A stretch of DNA of 64,000 nucleotides from Brachypodium distachyon (Eukaryota > Streptophyta > Magnoliopsida > Poales > Poaceae), in assembly GCF_000005505.3 (NCBI RefSeq), contig NC_016134.3:43490650-43554649 (forward strand). The letters run 5' to 3'. Numbering within the stretch: the first letter of the stretch is position 1; the number at the start of each line of letters is the position of its first letter. This document shows positions 60,778 to 64,000 of this stretch, one piece after another. The translations under genes were made by a program, and so were the position numbers. A model generated the notes under the pieces. The model did not search any database. It saw only the letters and a list, made by a program, of their open reading frames with translations, and was not told the DNA's origin.

Positions 60778-60895
60778 ACCATCCGTCCCATAATTCTTGT
60801 CTCAAATTTGCCTAAAAATGAATGTATCTATTTCTAAAAACAAAGTATAATTAAATACATGTAATATTTCGACAAGAACTATGAGACGGAGCGAG
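60778..60895. mobile_element. Stowaway-like MITE (type E)
   Basis: CCATCCGTCCCATAATTCTT and the inverted GACAAGAACTATGAGACGGA form the ends. The inside AATTTGCCTAAAAATGAATG is unlike types A to D. Confidence 0.75.
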
Positions 60896-61007
60896 TACTT
60901 AACGATCGATCTTTGTAATGCATGTGTGGATCACTAAATATGTATTAGCGTCCGGGGTTTCTAAACATTCTTTTTCATCATTTGGATGCATCACCGGCAT
61001 TAACTTC

Positions 61008-61250
61008 CTCCGTTCCTAAATATAAAATGGTTTATCCAGCTTTGTCCTAACTTTATTAAAGAGTTTGACTAATTTTTAGAAAAATCTAACATTAATTACA
61101 GTATTAAATTAATTTTATTAAATTCACTATGATGTATATGTTCATACCATACTTATTTGATACTCCAGAGTATTGTAGATGTTAGTATATTTTTATAAAC
61201 ATGATCTAAGAAATTTGACTCTCAAGGCAAAGCTACAACATTTTATAGTT
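61008..61250. mobile_element. MITE-like sequence with one recognisable end
   Basis: Begins with CCTCCGTTCCTAAATATAAA, the usual grass Stowaway end, but the expected inverse at the right is not clear. The right border is approximate. Confidence 0.45.
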
Positions 61251-62250
61251 AAGACTTCTAGTTTCTCACATCTCAATTTTTCCTTTTGAGCGGAGTTTCA
61301 GATATCTTAATTGTATGGTTCTACGGACAAGTTTAGTTTACAGTGACAACGTTGAGTATACATTGATAGTATAATTTTGACGGCACTTTTGACTATATTA
61401 TAGAATCTGTTAAGGATTTAGTCTCAAACTGCAATGTACCTATATGGCAGCCCTACATAAATGGCTGTAAAAAAAACTCATTTTCTTTTCGTTTGAGAAG
61501 TCAAGTTAATGCTCTGTTCATTCTTGTAAGCCAATCTAACATCGATTGCTGAAGAACTATATACTGTATATTTGTTGTTCAAAATGCTGCGCCTCACAAC
61601 TTGATGCGTGAAAGACAAATCAGAGAAATGGACAGAAAACATGACTAATAATGAACATATAGGTGAGATAAATTGAGATCAGAAGGATCACAGAGCACAT
61701 ATGTGCAAATTATTTACTGATAAATCCGTGACAAAAGATTGGCTAGTCTAACAACTAAGTTGCATATTTGTAGAAATCGATAGGCAGGAATTAGAGAATC
61801 TACACCAGATTATTCCACGATACAAGGTAGAGTAGATATATTCACCATTCATTCCCCTCCGGAATAAACAAAAAAACACCTCAGAGACAGATGAGATCGT
61901 TTTAACCTGAACTTAATTTGTGAACGAGGATACATGCAATCAGACGTATACTAATATTAATCAAGAGTCATACATTTAGAGACCTTAATTTTACCATACT
62001 AGCTACTACGAAGTGGTACTATAACTGATGATGCTGATTTGATTTGATTTGATTTGAGACCAAGTTAAGCAAGATTCTAATTAACAGCTGCTGCTGCTGC
62101 TAGATGGAAATATGCAAGCCCCTTAATTATTTGCAGGATGGAGTCTCGAGGAGGGAGCTCGATCTCTCTCCTTCGATGGATCGGTCGATCGATGGATGCT
62201 CGGAAACGTCGACACATGGACGGCTCCTGTTCCCGTCCATCCTCCCAACG

Positions 62251-63039
62251 CTAGTAGGGCGGCCGTGCATGCTGCGGCGCCCATGCATTTATCCCCTGCT
62301 CCGCCGCCGCCTGCGCATGCCCGCCGCCTCCCCCCGGCATCAGGCTCGCCGGCAGGCCATACATACTCATCCCCGCCGAGTGATCCCCCATCATCATCGG
62401 CGGAACACCAGGAGCCATCTGCCCAGTACTACCCGGCACGCCCCTTCCAGCTAATTCATGCCGATCCTCCTCAGCTTCGTCATCCAGAGGCAACCTCTCA
62501 TAAGTCGCGTTAGCAAAAGTGGACGCGATCACCATGACAGGCCCCGCCGCGGTGAGCGTGCCGACGACGCTGCCCCCGACCACCTGCCCCTGCCCTCCGG
62601 CAAGGTAGACAGTCAGCCCCGTGGACCCCGGCGGTGAGGGCCCGGGGAGGAAGGTGCCCGTGAGGGAGAGGATCTCGAACCTGCCCCGGAGCGCCACCAC
62701 GGCGCCGCCGGGGGCCGCCGGCTGCCGCAGCGCGACGTCGGCCACGGCGCCGGCCCCGCTGAGCACGCACACCCCGCGCTGCCTGCGGCGGGAGAAGTGC
62801 GCGATGGAGTCCGCGATGTCGGCGCCGGAGGACACTTCCATGACGTGGCTGCGCAGCGCGTTCGGGCTGTCCCGGGTCACGAAGATTGGGGGCTTGGGTT
62901 TGTTCTTGGACCCCGGGGGACGGCCTCGCGGGCGCCGGTTCGCGGGGACGACGACAGCGCCTTCCTTGGGCTCCGGATCGTCGTCGTGGCCGCTGATTCC
63001 GCCGCCGCTGTGCTCCCCGTCGGCCTGCTTGGCCGCCAT
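62251..63039 (-). CDS. AT-hook motif nuclear-localised (AHL) protein, clade A
   Basis: 262 residues from the first ATG at 63039. One AT-hook with [18 protein letters not shown] (RGRP at 38-41) is followed by a PPC/DUF296 domain (about 52-185) with [38 protein letters not shown], the clade-[15 protein letters not shown], and [23 protein letters not shown] proteins bind AT-rich DNA through the hook, form trimers through the PPC domain and repress growth genes. The frame stays open for 44 codons upstream of the ATG and encodes a [17 protein letters not shown] peptide, which resembles the MANxWW start of AHL proteins but begins with CTG at 63171. The real start may therefore be upstream. Confidence 0.9.
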   Translation of the reverse strand: MAAKQADGEHSGGGISGHDDDPEPKEGAVVVPANRRPRGRPPGSKNKPKPPIFVTRDSPNALRSHVMEVSSGADIADSIAHFSRRRQRGVCVLSGAGAVADVALRQPAAPGGAVVALRGRFEILSLTGTFLPGPSPPGSTGLTVYLAGGQGQVVGGSVVGTLTAAGPVMVIASTFANATYERLPLDDEAEEDRHELAGRGVPGSTGQMAPGVPPMMMGDHSAGMSMYGLPASLMPGGGGGHAQAAAEQGINAWAPQHARPPY

Positions 63040-64000
63040 GGTTGTTGTGGCCGCCGGGTTGGGGTTGTTGTTGCTGGAGCTGGAGAGGCTTATTGGTGGC
63101 GGCGGCGGCGCCTCCGCGGACAGCGGGAGGCCCAGCCGCCCTTCGTCCCACCACCTGTTGTTGTTGGCCAGCTTCGAATTCGATCTCTACCTCCTAACCT
63201 AGCTTAATCAGTGCTTGCTTCAATTCCTTCTTCCTTCTCGATGGGTTCTTCTGAGTTCTTGCACGTACAGACCAGTTAGTTACCTGTAATTTGCAGCAAG
63301 ATAGCTTGTTACTAGAGACTAATTAGTTTGCTTCAATTCTTGCCCTGCAAATCCATGGGATCATCTCTAGCGTGAGGAAAGTTAGAAGAGCGCGATAGAT
63401 AAAGAAACATCTGTGTTTACACAGGCATATTCATTGATTTATGAAGAATTCTGTGGCCGGCCGGCCGGGACTGAATAAATAGGGATTACTACTCATCTAC
63501 TAGAAAGGAATCATTTTGAAAGACAATAAGTACCTCGCGCTCAATCGATCGCCCACGGGTAGAGGAAGCAAGGTCGATCTATAGATCGATTAGGCCTTAT
63601 TACCGATCCAGGAAGAAGATCCCGACTAGCCAGCTCCTCCTCTCAATCGATCTCTCCTTAATTTCTTGCTGCTTGTTTCTCTTTTTCCTTTCTTCTTTTC
63701 TTGGTCTACATGCGATGCTACTGCCTGCTGAGGCAGCTAGCTCAGTGTCATATATAGGAAGAGAGATGGAGGAGGAAGACTTGCTTGTTGGTGCCTAGCT
63801 TTGTCATGGAGGGGAGGGAGTGCATGAGGTGTGTTGATGGGTACATTCTAGTTGTACTTGTTCTACACCTGCTCCTAGCTTAGCAGGCTCACTAGATGTA
63901 TGTATGTATATATCTTACTATGTATGCGTATACATGACATTATTTTTCTCCTTAAAAAATTTTAGGCTCGATCGGCTCACCCTCTTGAACTGGTTTACCT
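63040..64000. other. AHL promoter and leader
   Basis: 63040-63171 is the in-frame extension. Farther up lies a pyrimidine-rich region and a TATA-like sequence at 63749-63756 on the minus strand. No other gene is seen. Confidence 0.5.
63749..63756 (-). promoter_or_regulatory. TATA-like box upstream of the AHL gene
   Basis: TATATATG on the minus strand, 580 bases above the CTG at 63171. That would mean a long 5' UTR or a leader intron. Confidence 0.4.

Larger units (their letters stand above)
59045..62250. other. Long intergenic region between SRC2-like and AHL genes
   Basis: The C2 promoter occupies the first few hundred bases. The rest is AT-rich with A-runs, a small MITE (60778-60895) and a one-ended MITE-like block (about 61008-61250). 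Frames such as 59340-59774 have no family features. A CAG/CTG run lies at 62085-62101. Confidence 0.5.

Overview
The window is nuclear DNA of a flowering plant, almost certainly a grass. Genes are split by short GT-AG introns, many first exons are very GC-rich and proline/alanine-rich, and the non-coding DNA is dotted with Stowaway-type MITEs whose ends read CTCCCTCCGT. About 15 genes in 64 kb is dense for a grass and would fit a small-genome pooid such as Brachypodium; that last step is inference. No bacterial, organellar or viral block is seen.

Layout, left to right. 1-1901 (+): 3' part of a TIC32-like short-chain dehydrogenase. 2658-6212 (+): plastid PHT4-type anion transporter. 7554-12264 (+): RING-finger protein with a five-fold 13-residue repeat. 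13407-17291 (+): Cid1/TRF4-like nucleotidyltransferase. 17292-19476: spacer built of old and recent duplications. 19477-21231 (-): CBF5/dyskerin pseudouridine synthase. 21398-22720 (+): broken copy of the nucleotidyltransferase 3' end. 27051-30713 (+): 2-oxoglutarate/Fe(II) dioxygenase. 32250-33040 (-): PLATZ factor. 34692-35573 (-): long-tailed histone H2B variant of the H2B.8/H2B.S type. 37627-40175 (-): ACR9/10-type ACT-repeat protein. 42040-43923 (-): SOSEKI (DUF966) polarity protein. 46350-47768 (-): O-fucosyltransferase-like Golgi protein. 48701-49948 (+): pectin methylesterase. 52269-54131 (-): proline-rich protein of unknown function. 55783-57264 (-): ATG8-interacting-like membrane protein. 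58136-59044 (-): SRC2-like C2-domain protein. 62251-63039 (-): AT-hook (AHL) protein.

Every multi-exon model was checked by hand: the exon lengths add up to a multiple of three and the joined frames stay open. The genes are unrelated single plant genes and do not form a cluster or pathway. I found no undescribed system. The most informative oddities are: two GC-AG introns in the SOSEKI gene; an AHL gene whose conserved N-terminal peptide is open upstream of the first ATG but starts at CTG; the duplicated 3' end of the nucleotidyltransferase gene on the far side of CBF5; a decayed array of roughly 85-bp units downstream of the pectinesterase; and the H2B.8-like histone. Intron borders come from splice consensus and family resemblance only, with no transcript data.
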